A DNA stretch of 10,901 nucleotides from positions 1 to 10,901 of the forward strand of contig JACQGG010000238.1 in NCBI GenBank assembly GCA_016199665.1, given 5' to 3'. The notes under the pieces are model-generated. The model was not told where the DNA came from, made no database searches, and worked only from the letters and a program-made list of their open reading frames with translations. Shown one piece after another: positions 1 through 7,787 of this stretch (position 1 is the first letter of the stretch; every line of letters starts with the position of its first letter). Position numbers and translations under genes: made by a program. Source of the DNA: Acidobacteriota bacterium (lineage in GTDB: Bacteria; Acidobacteriota; UBA6911; JACQSX01).

Positions 1-16
1 ACCGAGGGCTCACGCC
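1..16 (-). repeat. Truncated copy of hairpin B of the REP-like element
   Basis: These 16 bases are identical to 7824-7839, inside hairpin B of the composite element at 7788-7871. Read on the minus strand, they give the last three bases of the left arm (GGC), the GTGA loop and the complete right arm GCCCTCGG. The rest of the left arm is missing and is replaced by the heptamer array that begins at 17. The window edge prevents seeing whether the remainder of the element continues to the left. The match is direct. That it was a full element later truncated is an inference. Confidence 0.7.
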
Positions 17-114
17 TTCCGCCTTCCGCCTTCCGCCTTCTGCCTTCTGCCTTCTGCCTTCTGCCTTCCGCCTTCCGCCTTCTGCCTTCCGCCTTCTGCT
101 TCCTGCCTTCTGCT
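17..114. repeat. Heptamer tandem repeat (TTCYGCC)14
   Basis: There are fourteen consecutive 7-bp units. The first eleven are perfect TTCCGCC or TTCTGCC, alternating only at the fourth base. The last three (TTCTGCT, TCCTGCC, TTCTGCT) are degenerate. The array is nearly pyrimidine-only on the plus strand, with a single G per unit. It lies 37 bp beyond the stop codon of amidohydrolase A, so it would be transcribed as GGCRGAA repeats if that transcript reads through. Short heptameric tandem repeats of this kind are known in cyanobacteria and other bacteria and change length by replication slippage. The reading frame through it is low-complexity and is not a gene. Confidence 0.95.
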
Positions 115-151
115 TTTCGTCTCCCCTGCGTGCCACAACCTTCCCCGGGCC

Positions 152-2017
152 TCACTCCATGCTGTCTGACTTCTTGCTGTAGTCGAGCTGGGTGCCCAGC
201 GGCTCGCGTTTGAGCTCTGAGGCAAGCTGTGATTCCAGGAAGACTATTCTCCCATTGACGACCGTCGCCAGCGGCCGGACCGTTGCAATCTCTTCCATGG
301 GAATCCTGAAGTAGTCCTTGTTAAGCACCACAAAATCTGCCAGCTTACCGCGCTCCAGCGTCCCCAGGACCTTTTCCTTCAACATGAATTCAGCGGGCCA
401 CGAGGTGGCCATTTTCATCACGATGACGCGATCAACCGCTTCCTCCGGCGCCACCGCGATCCCCTGTCTATTGATGCGCGTCATCAATGGGACCATCGCC
501 GCAAAGAGTCCCGTCGGAGATCCTTCGTGTTCCATCACCACCTTGACCCCCCCATCCAGCAGGCTCTTGACCGGCGAGATCCACTTCGCTTTATCCCTAC
601 CGTACAGATCGAGCCAGGGCTCCATTCGGTCCAGCATGTTGGAGCCGCAACTGACCATCATTCCCAGCTTCTTAAGTCGCGGAATTTGATCCGGGCGCGG
701 ATAAAGGCCGCAGTGATCCGTGCTCATTCTGTGAGCGCGGACCGACTCCAGCGTCACGCCGGGAGCTTCAGCGATCGCCCTTTCAACCATGTCCATGAAC
801 TGGTCGGCGCCCTTGTCGCCAAACGAATGTCCGACCGCCACACGCTGTCCTGCCGCCAGCGCGGCATACAGGCCCTCTCCCTGCGCCTTGCCCTTGTCAA
901 GCCGGCAGACCTCGCGCGCCTTGGCCTCCTTGGGGATGTCAACGGAGGTGCAGATGGCGGGAGGACCGGAATCGATACTCCCCGCCCCGACACCCGTCTG
1001 CCACAACCAGTCATCTCCGAACCCTGCCATGTCCCCTAAACGCTCGTAGAAGGACGCCGAGTAAGGATTCACCATGAGACCGGCAAAATGACTGTAACCA
1101 AAGCGAATGGGCATTCTGTTTTCGCGGCGCAATTTCACATACGCGTTGAAGGCATCAAAGCCCATGATGTGAGACGAGAACGTCGTCACCCCGGCGGCCG
1201 CCCACTTGTCCAGCTCCTTTTGGTAGATGCCGGCCAGCAGCTCCCGCTTGCCCTTCAAGTAGCTGTCGATCACCACACCGCGCCGGTAGTAAACCCCTTG
1301 TTCGGCCACTCCGCCCTCGAGAATTTCGTCGGCTGGATCGAAGCCGTAAATCCTCTGAACCGCCTCAACGGCCTGCGTGTTCACCAGGTAGCCGGGGTGC
1401 GCGGTGACCAGCAGCGGATGATTGGGCGCCAGTTTGTCAAGATCGGTCCGCGTCATGGCGCGGTCCAGGGTGAAGCTGGTACCGATTCCTTTGCCGGAGC
1501 CATCCGGCGCGATGGGCAAATTGAGGAACACCCATTTCCCCTTTTCCACGCCCGGCAGGCGCTCTTTGAGCACCGTTTCAACCGAGTGCCTCAGCTCTTC
1601 GTAGCTGGCGCCTTGAGCCCGAAAGACCGCGGCTGCAGCGCGCGATTCCTGCGGATTTTCAGTCAGCCACTGGGTCAGCGCGTTGTCATGAATGTGCACG
1701 TGGGAGTCGACAATGCCCGGAATAACTGTTTTTCCCTTCAAATCCAGCTTGTCCGTCTTGGGTCCGGCCAGCGGGAGGATCTCATCATTTTTTCCCAGTG
1801 CCAGAATGCGGCCGTCCCGAACCGCCATGGCCTGGACAACCGTGCCAACTTTCAGGTTGTAGCCGCCGTCATCCATTGACACCAGATTGGCGTTATAGAG
1901 GACCAAGTCCGGGTAAGTAACAATTCCTTCGGGTACCGTGACTGTCTTCTGCGCATGCACACGCACCGCACAAAGCGACAGGACAACACAGCCGTAAAGA
2001 GCGACGAACTTTGCCAT
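152..2017 (-). CDS. Exported Amidohydro_3 (YtcJ-like) metal-dependent amidohydrolase, paralog A
   Basis: This 621-residue protein belongs to the amidohydrolase superfamily, YtcJ-like branch, whose members hydrolyse amide or ester bonds in small molecules using a metal in a TIM barrel. Residues 1-22 are a signal peptide ending VHA, so export to the periplasm is expected. The N-terminal beta-sandwich strands (about 36-100) lead to PG-I-V-D-S-H-V-H-I-H, which puts metal-binding histidines at 106, 108 and 110. Further candidate ligands are His397 (VGHSFGD) and His435 (TDHCG). The usual late TIM-barrel Asp (typically in SDxP) is replaced by Glu496-His-Glu498. The C-terminal segment VLGTLERGKLADFVVL is typical of the family. 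The start is supported by AGAGGAG at 2025-2031, seven bases upstream of ATG. The gene lies 129 bp downstream of the receptor gene on the same strand with no clear terminator between them, so co-transcription is likely. The paralog is at 5521-7365. The substrate is unknown. Confidence 0.93.
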   Translation of the reverse strand: MAKFVALYGCVVLSLCAVRVHAQKTVTVPEGIVTYPDLVLYNANLVSMDDGGYNLKVGTVVQAMAVRDGRILALGKNDEILPLAGPKTDKLDLKGKTVIPGIVDSHVHIHDNALTQWLTENPQESRAAAAVFRAQGASYEELRHSVETVLKERLPGVEKGKWVFLNLPIAPDGSGKGIGTSFTLDRAMTRTDLDKLAPNHPLLVTAHPGYLVNTQAVEAVQRIYGFDPADEILEGGVAEQGVYYRRGVVIDSYLKGKRELLAGIYQKELDKWAAAGVTTFSSHIMGFDAFNAYVKLRRENRMPIRFGYSHFAGLMVNPYSASFYERLGDMAGFGDDWLWQTGVGAGSIDSGPPAICTSVDIPKEAKAREVCRLDKGKAQGEGLYAALAAGQRVAVGHSFGDKGADQFMDMVERAIAEAPGVTLESVRAHRMSTDHCGLYPRPDQIPRLKKLGMMVSCGSNMLDRMEPWLDLYGRDKAKWISPVKSLLDGGVKVVMEHEGSPTGLFAAMVPLMTRINRQGIAVAPEEAVDRVIVMKMATSWPAEFMLKEKVLGTLERGKLADFVVLNKDYFRIPMEEIATVRPLATVVNGRIVFLESQLASELKREPLGTQLDYSKKSDSME

Positions 2018-2146
2018 GATCTTTCTCCTCTGAAAACGTTGTGGCCTCCAAAGCGGACGCCTGGATCATTTGGATTGCATTCCCCTACCCTGGCCGATTC
2101 TTGCGCCGGAAAGCGGCGGTCAAAGTCATCTTGCCCCGCAAGGTAG

Positions 2147-5100
2147 TTAAAAAATAAACTTCAGCCCAAACTGAATCTGGCGCGAGGCAGTCGCCGTCTT
2201 TGCGATCCGTCCCGCGCCGGCAATAGCGCCGGTCGCCGAAAAGACCTGGCGCGAAGCTTCGTCGGGTATATCGAAGTTGGCCCGATTCAACAAGTTGAAC
2301 ACTTCTATTCTGAAGTGAAGATTCTTGTCCTCCTTCAACGCAATGTTCTTAAGCAAGCTGAAGTCAAAATTCACCACGGCGGGCCCCATCACGGTGTTTC
2401 TGCCCAGGTTGCCGAGGAACCCCGCCGGCGGAAGAGCAAATCCTGACGTTTCAAAATAGCGGTCCGGACTGCCCAGGACAGGATTGTTGGAACCGGACAC
2501 CAGATCCGGCCGCTGGCCGCCACCGGCGCGACCCGCGCCCGCTCTGGCCCGGTCAAAACTGAGAACCGGAGTAAAGGGAGTGCCCGAAGAGCTGCCGAAA
2601 ATGCCTGCGATCTGCCATCCGGAGACAAGCCACTTCGTTGCGCCTGTCCGGTCGCTGGCCCATCTGCGATCCCGGCCAAAAGGCAATTCCCACAGGTAAT
2701 TGGTCACAAAGCTGTGGCTGACCTGAAAGTCAGAGAGTCCCCTTTCTGCGGTCCTGTCGAAAATATTCGCCACGGCAATCGAGTTTCTGAATTCCGTCTC
2801 ATTGAAAACCGCGGAACTGTCATCAATACTTCTCCCAAACGTATAATTCACCTGGAACTGAAATCCCTGACTCAATCTTTTTGTCAAGCCCGCAGTCAGA
2901 GAATTGTAAACGGAATTTCCGTCCGTGGGACGATACCGAATGGTACTCCAGACGGGATTGAGACGCCGGGGCGTTGCTGGCCAAAACAATCTCCCATTGA
3001 CCAGGCCCGCCGGAATATTGGCGTTTGCGTCCGCCACGGCCCTCGACAAATGGACGCCTCGCGAGCCGACGTAGGCGGCGCTGGCCACCAGATTCGTGGC
3101 AATCTGCTTTTGGATGGAGAGGTTGTACTGAATGCGGTAGGGCTGGTCAATGTCAAAAGGAAGCGTATCCACGCGGGGATCGATGTCTCTCAGGGAAACC
3201 CGGCTGATGAAATCAGGAAAGGACGGATTTCTGGGGTTGGCCTGATACCAGAAGGGCGGCACCCTGCTCCCGGCCAGAATCATGTACTGGGACAGAATCT
3301 GATCATGGAAAATGCCGAATCCCGCGCGGATCGCCAGCGTCCCTGCGCCTCCGGGGGCCCATGCGATGCCGATGCGCGGAGCAAAATTCTTCAGAGAAGG
3401 ATTCAGGAAAGCGGGACCCACCGTGCTCTCAGTACTAAACGGGACGTTGCGCAGATTGGCGCTTTTCCCATCCGCCTCCACCGGCACGGTGATGGCCTCG
3501 TAGCGCAGGCCCAGGTTAAACGTGAGATGATTGGTTGCCTTCCAGTCGTCCTGCAAGTAAGCCGCAAAGAGCCACTGGCGCCAGCGGCGCACCGGGTCCG
3601 ACACGCCCGGAACCGTCGACTCCAGCTGGCTGGCCCGGGCACGGAGCAAATCATCAATGGAATCAAACTGAAATCGCCCGCCGGGCCGGAAAGGAGCATT
3701 GTTATTGTTGTGATACCGTGTCATCCCAAAACCCATTTTCAACGAATGGGAGCCCAGATCGTAGGTCACCGCCTCCAGGGCATCCACATTGATGTTGCCA
3801 AAAATGCGCGGTTGAAAGCCGCCTCCCCCTCCCGACAACTCGTTCAGCCCGGCCACGACAATGCCCCCAAACTGCGGATGTGACGGAACGAAAAACAGAG
3901 AGCGGTCGATCTCCTTTACCGTCATGTTTATGTCGCCGGTTCTATTGCGGTTGTAGGCAAAGCGCGCCGTATTCAAGAGCCGGGAGGAAAAGATATGCGT
4001 TTCTTCCACAGTCGTGTAATGGTAGCGGCTGCTTTGATTGTTATTGAAGAGAAGCAAGGCATCCGGCACGGAGCGCGTCGCATCGTCAAAAGAATACCTG
4101 CCAAAGAGATGGTCGGAATTAGTGAGCCGGTGGTCGATTCGAGCCGTGACAAAATCCTCGTCAGTGGCCTGGGATACGGACGTAATGAACTCGGCGCGGC
4201 CGCCCCCAAAGGAGCGTCCGTTCGGCCGCGGGTATAAGTTCAAATAGGGACGAATAACGGAACTGATTCCGGAATCGGCCAGCGCGCCGACGTCCAGGAC
4301 GCGCGAGATCAGAGTGGTTCCAAGGCGTTCACGCAGGCCCTCGTAAGATCCGAAGAAAAAGGTCTTCTCCCGTATCACAGGGCCGCCGAGAGAAAACCCA
4401 AACTGATTCCTTTTGAACTCGGGAGCACGGTCCCTGTCGAAAAAATTGCGCGCGTCCAGGTTGTCATTGCGCAGGAACTCAAACACGGTTCCACGATACC
4501 CGTTGGTGCCGGATTTCGTCACTGCAATAACAACACCGCCCGCGCTCTTTCCAAATTCCGACGAATAGGCATTGGTCAGAACCCGAAATTCCCGCAGCGA
4601 ATCTACGCCCAGCATCACGCCGGCCGCGCTTCCGGGTGTGGCGCCGGCCGTATCGTTTATGTCAGTGCCGTCCAGCAGAAACCGGTTTTGGCTGGGACGG
4701 GCGCCTCCGACCGACAACTTGAGGCCGAAACCACGGCTTTGATTGCTGTCACCGGTACGCACCGCAACCACCCCCTGCTGCAGCGTGCTGAGTTGAATGA
4801 AATCACGCCCATTGAGAGGAAGCTCTCGAATTTGCTGGCTGTCCACCAACCCCGAGATTGCCGCGGTAGTCGTCTCGACCAGCGGAGCCGCACTCTGAAC
4901 CACGACCTCCTCCGCCAGCTCTCCCACGCTCAACGTGAGGTTGACCACCACCTCCGCGTCGACCGTCAACTGAATGCCCTTGCGAGTGGTGGTTTTAAAA
5001 CCCAGCAACTCCGCCAAAACTACATACTCCCCGGGAGGCAGATTGCGCGCAGTGTAGAGGCCATGGTCATCGCTGAGAATCTCTCGCGTGGCGCCCGTCT

Positions 5101-5266
5101 CGACGCTCTTGACCCCCACCCTGGCGCCGGCAAGAATCCCCCCACTTTCGTCCCTCACAACTCCGGTGAGGGTCCCCGTCACCGATTGTGCCAAGAGCGC
5201 TGCCGGCGCCAAGCTCAAAACCATCCAGAGCACGGCCGGTTTGAACCGATTGAACTTCAAATTCAT
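2147..5266 (-). CDS. TonB-dependent outer-membrane receptor, Oar-like, with carboxypeptidase-regulatory-like domain
   Basis: This 1039-residue outer-membrane receptor is expected to bind and import a large or scarce substrate using TonB energy. A signal peptide (about 1-26, ending ALLAQ) is followed by a carboxypeptidase-regulatory-like domain (about 27-112, GTLTGVVRDESGG) and then the plug domain (about 118-255). The plug carries ELPLNGRDF at 148-156, LLDGTDIND at 197-205 and EFGKSAGG at 237-244. The remainder is a beta-barrel rich in alternating aromatic residues that ends GLKFIF, a typical outer-membrane C-terminus. This architecture matches the Oar-like receptors expanded in Acidobacteriota. 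I chose the ATG at 5266 over the in-frame ATG at 5305 because GGAGGG stands five bases upstream of 5266 and a standard signal peptide begins there; 5305 has no ribosome binding site. It is the first gene of a probable operon with amidohydrolase A and is divergent from amidohydrolase B. The substrate cannot be assigned. Confidence 0.95.
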   Translation of the reverse strand: MNLKFNRFKPAVLWMVLSLAPAALLAQSVTGTLTGVVRDESGGILAGARVGVKSVETGATREILSDDHGLYTARNLPPGEYVVLAELLGFKTTTRKGIQLTVDAEVVVNLTLSVGELAEEVVVQSAAPLVETTTAAISGLVDSQQIRELPLNGRDFIQLSTLQQGVVAVRTGDSNQSRGFGLKLSVGGARPSQNRFLLDGTDINDTAGATPGSAAGVMLGVDSLREFRVLTNAYSSEFGKSAGGVVIAVTKSGTNGYRGTVFEFLRNDNLDARNFFDRDRAPEFKRNQFGFSLGGPVIREKTFFFGSYEGLRERLGTTLISRVLDVGALADSGISSVIRPYLNLYPRPNGRSFGGGRAEFITSVSQATDEDFVTARIDHRLTNSDHLFGRYSFDDATRSVPDALLLFNNNQSSRYHYTTVEETHIFSSRLLNTARFAYNRNRTGDINMTVKEIDRSLFFVPSHPQFGGIVVAGLNELSGGGGGFQPRIFGNINVDALEAVTYDLGSHSLKMGFGMTRYHNNNNAPFRPGGRFQFDSIDDLLRARASQLESTVPGVSDPVRRWRQWLFAAYLQDDWKATNHLTFNLGLRYEAITVPVEADGKSANLRNVPFSTESTVGPAFLNPSLKNFAPRIGIAWAPGGAGTLAIRAGFGIFHDQILSQYMILAGSRVPPFWYQANPRNPSFPDFISRVSLRDIDPRVDTLPFDIDQPYRIQYNLSIQKQIATNLVASAAYVGSRGVHLSRAVADANANIPAGLVNGRLFWPATPRRLNPVWSTIRYRPTDGNSVYNSLTAGLTKRLSQGFQFQVNYTFGRSIDDSSAVFNETEFRNSIAVANIFDRTAERGLSDFQVSHSFVTNYLWELPFGRDRRWASDRTGATKWLVSGWQIAGIFGSSSGTPFTPVLSFDRARAGAGRAGGGQRPDLVSGSNNPVLGSPDRYFETSGFALPPAGFLGNLGRNTVMGPAVVNFDFSLLKNIALKEDKNLHFRIEVFNLLNRANFDIPDEASRQVFSATGAIAGAGRIAKTATASRQIQFGLKFIF

Positions 5267-5271
5267 GGCGA

Positions 5272-5277
5272 CCCTCC
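5272..5277 (-). promoter_or_regulatory. Ribosome binding site that sets the receptor start
   Basis: The minus strand reads GGAGGG, then five bases, then ATG at 5266. No comparable site precedes the alternative ATG at 5305, so this site decides the start. Confidence 0.8.
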
Positions 5278-5351
5278 AAATCAGGCCGTAAGATCTCGGC
5301 CCCATGATATCTCAAAGCTACGTTTGGCAACCCGGGAGGAAGACGCCTCAC

Positions 5352-5380
5352 ATTGTACACGACCCCGGCGGGGAATTCAT
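5352..5380 (-). promoter_or_regulatory. Candidate promoter for the receptor-amidohydrolase A operon
   Basis: On the minus strand, a good -10 (TACAAT, 5357-5352) is preceded by a 17-bp spacer and a weak -35 (ATGAAT, 5380-5375), which would give a leader of about 80 nt. A perfect 11-bp palindrome (CCCCG-G-CGGGG, 5363-5373) fills most of the spacer, where a repressor or activator could bind. The -35 matches only three consensus positions, so this is tentative. Confidence 0.3.
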
Positions 5381-5509
5381 CCCGTCCATGTCCCGGCAAT
5401 GCTGCGCGCTTCTCTTTTGCTGAACTCTCGTGATACCCTCAATCGTCTATACCAGCCCGCATTTCTTACAGGTTTTCGTGACGAGGCGGTGGAGACGGCG
5501 TGATCTTTT

Positions 5510-5517
5510 GGAGGGGG
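5510..5517 (+). promoter_or_regulatory. Ribosome binding site that sets the amidohydrolase B start
   Basis: GGAGGGGG lies three bases upstream of the ATG at 5521. It overlaps codons of the longer frame that begins at 5500, which has no site of its own, so translation most likely begins at 5521. Confidence 0.8.
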
Positions 5518-5520
5518 ACC

Positions 5521-7365
5521 ATGGAAAAGACGAGTTCTATTTTCTCTATAAGCAGCCTGCTTTTCATGCATTTCTGCCTGGCGCTCTTGGCGGCGCCGCT
5601 GCAGCAGCCGACAATTCCGATCGAACTCTTAGCCTATCCGGACCTGATCGTTTACAACGGGAAGATCGTGACCATGGATGATCGGTCCGCGAAACCTGTC
5701 GTAGGCACCGTGGTGAAGGCGATGGCAGTCCGGCGCGGCGAAATCGTCAAGACTGGAGAAGACGCCGCCGTTCTGGCGCTGGCCGGCCCCAATACGCGCC
5801 GGATCGACCTGAAGGGCAAGACCGTCATCCCGGGGCTCATCGACACACACTCGCATGTCCATGACATGGCCGACCACTGGGGAATGCCGGGCATAGCTCC
5901 CGAAATCAATGTGCCCGGAGAAACGCCCGAGGAACTGGCAAAGAATCTTGATACGACTCTTAAGACCGCCGTCAGCAAGGCAAGCCCGGGTGAGTGGATC
6001 CGCCTCAATTTGCCGGCCGACTCCGGCTACACTCTGGTGAATCAGCAGAAGAAGTTCAAACGCGGCAACCTCGATTCCCTGGCGCCCGAAAACCCGGTCC
6101 TGGTTGCGATCCGAACCACCTCTTTGGTCAATGGAAAAGCGATTCAGGCGGTGGAGCAGCATTACAAGTCTACGATGGTTGACGAGGCGCTCGACCGGGA
6201 AACGGGGATCGCCACCTTTGGAACCGAGTTCATCCGGGCGGTCCCCATCATGCTGCTCGAGAGCCGTCCGGACGTCGTGATTGAAAATGTGCACCGGGAG
6301 CTGGAGGAATGGGCCGCGCTGGGAATTACCACGTTTTCCTCGCATATTAACGTGCCCGGCCACGTGAACGCCTACGCTGCCTTGGACCGCGCGGGATTAA
6401 TGCCCATTCGTTTTGCCTGGACGCATCGCTCCGGGACCATCTTCAACTCTGATGCAAGCAGTTTTTACATGCGCATGGGCGATTTGAGCGGCAGCGGCTC
6501 GGACTATTGGTGGAACATCGGCTCAACCATGGGGCACCTGGACCAGTCTTATCCGGGCATTGCCTCCACGCTGCCGGCTAAGCCGGAAATCAAGGCCCGA
6601 GAGATCAATCTGGGTCAGCCGGGAGATTTCAAGCGGGAGGTGATGTTGAGCATGGTGCGGGCCGGCCACCGGATCACGGGCACTCACATCGCGGGCGATC
6701 TGGCCGTGGACAATTTCATGGACATCATCGAAGAGGGGAGCAAAGCGGTCGGGATGAGCGATGAGCAAATCCGGGCTAAAGGGCACGTGATGGATCATTG
6801 CGCCATGGGCCCGCGACCCGACCAGTACGAACGGCTGAAGAGGATGGGGATCACCATGTCTTGCGGCCCCAAGTACATCAGGGGAGTCGCGCCGCGGGCG
6901 TTGCGCGACTATGGTGAAAAATCCCTGGAGCGGGTCGTTCCCATGAAATCCCTGATCGATTCGGGCGTGAAAACTGTGTGGGAAATCGATGAGCACGCGC
7001 CCGACTTCGGGGCTTTCTTCTACCTGGCCCTGGCCGTCAACCGTAAGGGCGACGACGGGCGGGTCTGGGCTTCCGATCAGCGCCTTGACCGGGTGGTGGC
7101 GCTCAAGACAGCGACTTCATGGGCGTCCGAATATGTGATGCGTCCCAAGGTGCTCGGAACCCTGGAGCCTGGAAAGTGGGCTGATTTTGCAATTTTAAAT
7201 CAGGACTATTTCACCGTCCCCGAGGATCAGATCGCGCGGGTGCGGCCCTTGATGGCCGTCGTGGGGGGAAAGACGGTGTTTCTGGATACGGCCCTGGCCA
7301 AAGAGCTGGGGACTGAAAGCGTCGGCATTCAGCCTCGATTTCTGAAGCCGGCTGCGGAGGATTAG
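5521..7365 (+). CDS. Exported Amidohydro_3 (YtcJ-like) metal-dependent amidohydrolase, paralog B
   Basis: This 614-residue protein is a paralog of the product of 152-2017, colinear over nearly the whole length. A hydrophobic signal sequence (about 7-26) indicates export. Family landmarks are the start of the sandwich domain at YPDLIVYNGKIVTMDD (39-54), the strand-1 metal motif D-T-H-S-H-V-H-D (His110, 112, 114), His389 in GTHIAGD, Asp425-His426 in MDHCAMGPRPDQ, and Cys448 in MSCGP shared with paralog A. The late catalytic Asp motif is again non-standard: Glu488-Ile-Asp490 where YtcJ-like enzymes usually have SDxP. The closing motif is VLGTLEPGKWADFAIL. The ATG at 5521 is preferred over 5500 because of its ribosome binding site. 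The gene is divergent from the receptor and shares its 254-bp upstream region, which suggests common control, although I see no convincing plus-strand promoter. The substrate is unknown; amides, esters or cyclic ureides are all possible for this family. Confidence 0.93.
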   Translation: MEKTSSIFSISSLLFMHFCLALLAAPLQQPTIPIELLAYPDLIVYNGKIVTMDDRSAKPVVGTVVKAMAVRRGEIVKTGEDAAVLALAGPNTRRIDLKGKTVIPGLIDTHSHVHDMADHWGMPGIAPEINVPGETPEELAKNLDTTLKTAVSKASPGEWIRLNLPADSGYTLVNQQKKFKRGNLDSLAPENPVLVAIRTTSLVNGKAIQAVEQHYKSTMVDEALDRETGIATFGTEFIRAVPIMLLESRPDVVIENVHRELEEWAALGITTFSSHINVPGHVNAYAALDRAGLMPIRFAWTHRSGTIFNSDASSFYMRMGDLSGSGSDYWWNIGSTMGHLDQSYPGIASTLPAKPEIKAREINLGQPGDFKREVMLSMVRAGHRITGTHIAGDLAVDNFMDIIEEGSKAVGMSDEQIRAKGHVMDHCAMGPRPDQYERLKRMGITMSCGPKYIRGVAPRALRDYGEKSLERVVPMKSLIDSGVKTVWEIDEHAPDFGAFFYLALAVNRKGDDGRVWASDQRLDRVVALKTATSWASEYVMRPKVLGTLEPGKWADFAILNQDYFTVPEDQIARVRPLMAVVGGKTVFLDTALAKELGTESVGIQPRFLKPAAED

Positions 7366-7368
7366 CCC

Positions 7369-7386
7369 AAGTTCGTCACAGAGCTG
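7369..7386 (+). repeat. Short repeat, family 2, left copy
   Basis: The sequence AAGTTCGTCACAGAGCTG begins three bases after the stop of amidohydrolase B. It matches the reverse complement of 7973-7990 at 16 of 18 positions. Similarity continues weakly past the core. From memory, diverged sequences of the form ACAGAGCCGCGACC are frequent between genes in Acidobacteriota, but I could not check this here. Confidence 0.6.
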
Positions 7387-7390
7387 CGCG

Positions 7391-7409
7391 CGTCAGCAAG
7401 CGGCTGATG
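7391..7409 (+). terminator. Hairpin after amidohydrolase B, possible weak terminator
   Basis: CGTCAGC and GCTGATG pair over seven base pairs (one G-U) around a five-base loop, 25 bp beyond the stop codon. No clean T-run follows, only AAATTTCTT about ten bases on. It may be transcript-end structure rather than a true intrinsic terminator. Confidence 0.25.
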
Positions 7410-7425
7410 TCAACTGTCAAATTTC

Positions 7426-7623
7426 TTGCCCGCTCCGAAAGGCGGACGAGCCGAAAGGAAGGCGGAAGAATCTCTTCTTGACGACGGCAAGTTCCGGTTG
7501 CGGCCGGACTACATCATGCTTGCTTCTTTGAGTTTCTTGATGGGTGCTGGGAGTTTCGCACTGGCGGTCGCGCTCATCGGCCTGTGGTCCAAACTCAGCC
7601 GCGAAGCGGCTTCAGAATTGTAG
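7426..7623 (+). CDS. Doubtful small membrane-protein frame
   Basis: This 65-residue frame can only begin with TTG, because a stop lies just upstream at 7405, and no ribosome binding site is visible. The first half is charged (KGGRAERKAEE). Residues about 31-54 form one hydrophobic stretch (MLASLSFLMGAGSFALAVALIG) long enough to cross a membrane. The last residues (SREAASEL) and the stop codon are supplied by the hairpin repeat that begins at 7597, so the 3' end is not an original gene end. It could be a short membrane protein truncated by the repeat, a decayed fragment, or chance. I do not recognise a family. Confidence 0.2.
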   Translation: MPAPKGGRAERKAEESLLDDGKFRLRPDYIMLASLSFLMGAGSFALAVALIGLWSKLSREAASEL

Positions 7624-7682
7624 CCGGGGGCGTCAGCCCCCGGTCGGCAATCCCCGTAAACTATCGCAAGCCGCGAAGCGGC
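7597..7682 (+). repeat. Composite three-hairpin REP-like element, copy 1
   Basis: In order, this 86-bp element has hairpin A1 (AGCCGC-GAA-GCGGCT, 7597-7611), a linker ending GAATTGTAG, hairpin B (CCGGGGGC-GTCA-GCCCCCGG, 7624-7643, eight perfect pairs), a 25-bp spacer and hairpin A3 (GCCGC-GAA-GCGGC, 7670-7682). A1 and A3 share an identical 14-mer, AGCCGCGAAGCGGC. The same arrangement recurs inverted at 7788-7871. It resembles REP/BIME-type intergenic elements, which can act as transcription or mRNA-stability signals at gene ends. No transposase is in the window. Confidence 0.85.
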
Positions 7683-7760
7683 GAGAGACTTTTCGGCGGT
7701 GAGCTTCTTGCAACGAGGAGTGCGGGGTCTGGTGCGGTGACATGGCAATGAATACGATGA

Positions 7761-7776
7761 AACCCATCTTTGGGTT
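7761..7776. repeat. Isolated small hairpin
   Basis: AACCCA-TCTT-TGGGTT forms a six-pair stem with a four-base loop between the two composite elements. It is not related in sequence to hairpins A or B. Its role is unknown. Confidence 0.4.
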
Positions 7777-7787
7777 GTAATCTGTGC

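Noticed and set aside
17..114. Regular repeats that could suggest a CRISPR array
   Set aside because: The unit is 7 bp with no spacers, so it is a simple tandem repeat.
10..225. A 71-codon minus-strand frame with repeated residues (RRQKAEGG)
   Set aside because: The repeats are the heptamer array translated, and the frame overlaps the C-terminal end of amidohydrolase A. It is not a gene.
1088..1879. A 263-codon open frame opposite amidohydrolase A
   Set aside because: It is antisense to the TIM-barrel coding region, with no start signal or family features.
2104..2124. Hairpin CGCCG-CTTTC-CGGCG after the receptor gene, with a nearby TTGACC, considered as a terminator or internal promoter
   Set aside because: No T-run follows the five-pair stem, and the best -10 after TTGACC leaves only a 15-bp spacer. 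Neither reading is convincing.
2714..3883. A 389-codon open frame on the plus strand opposite the receptor gene
   Set aside because: It is antisense to the well-supported receptor barrel and shows no recognisable motifs; the high GC content explains the lack of stops.
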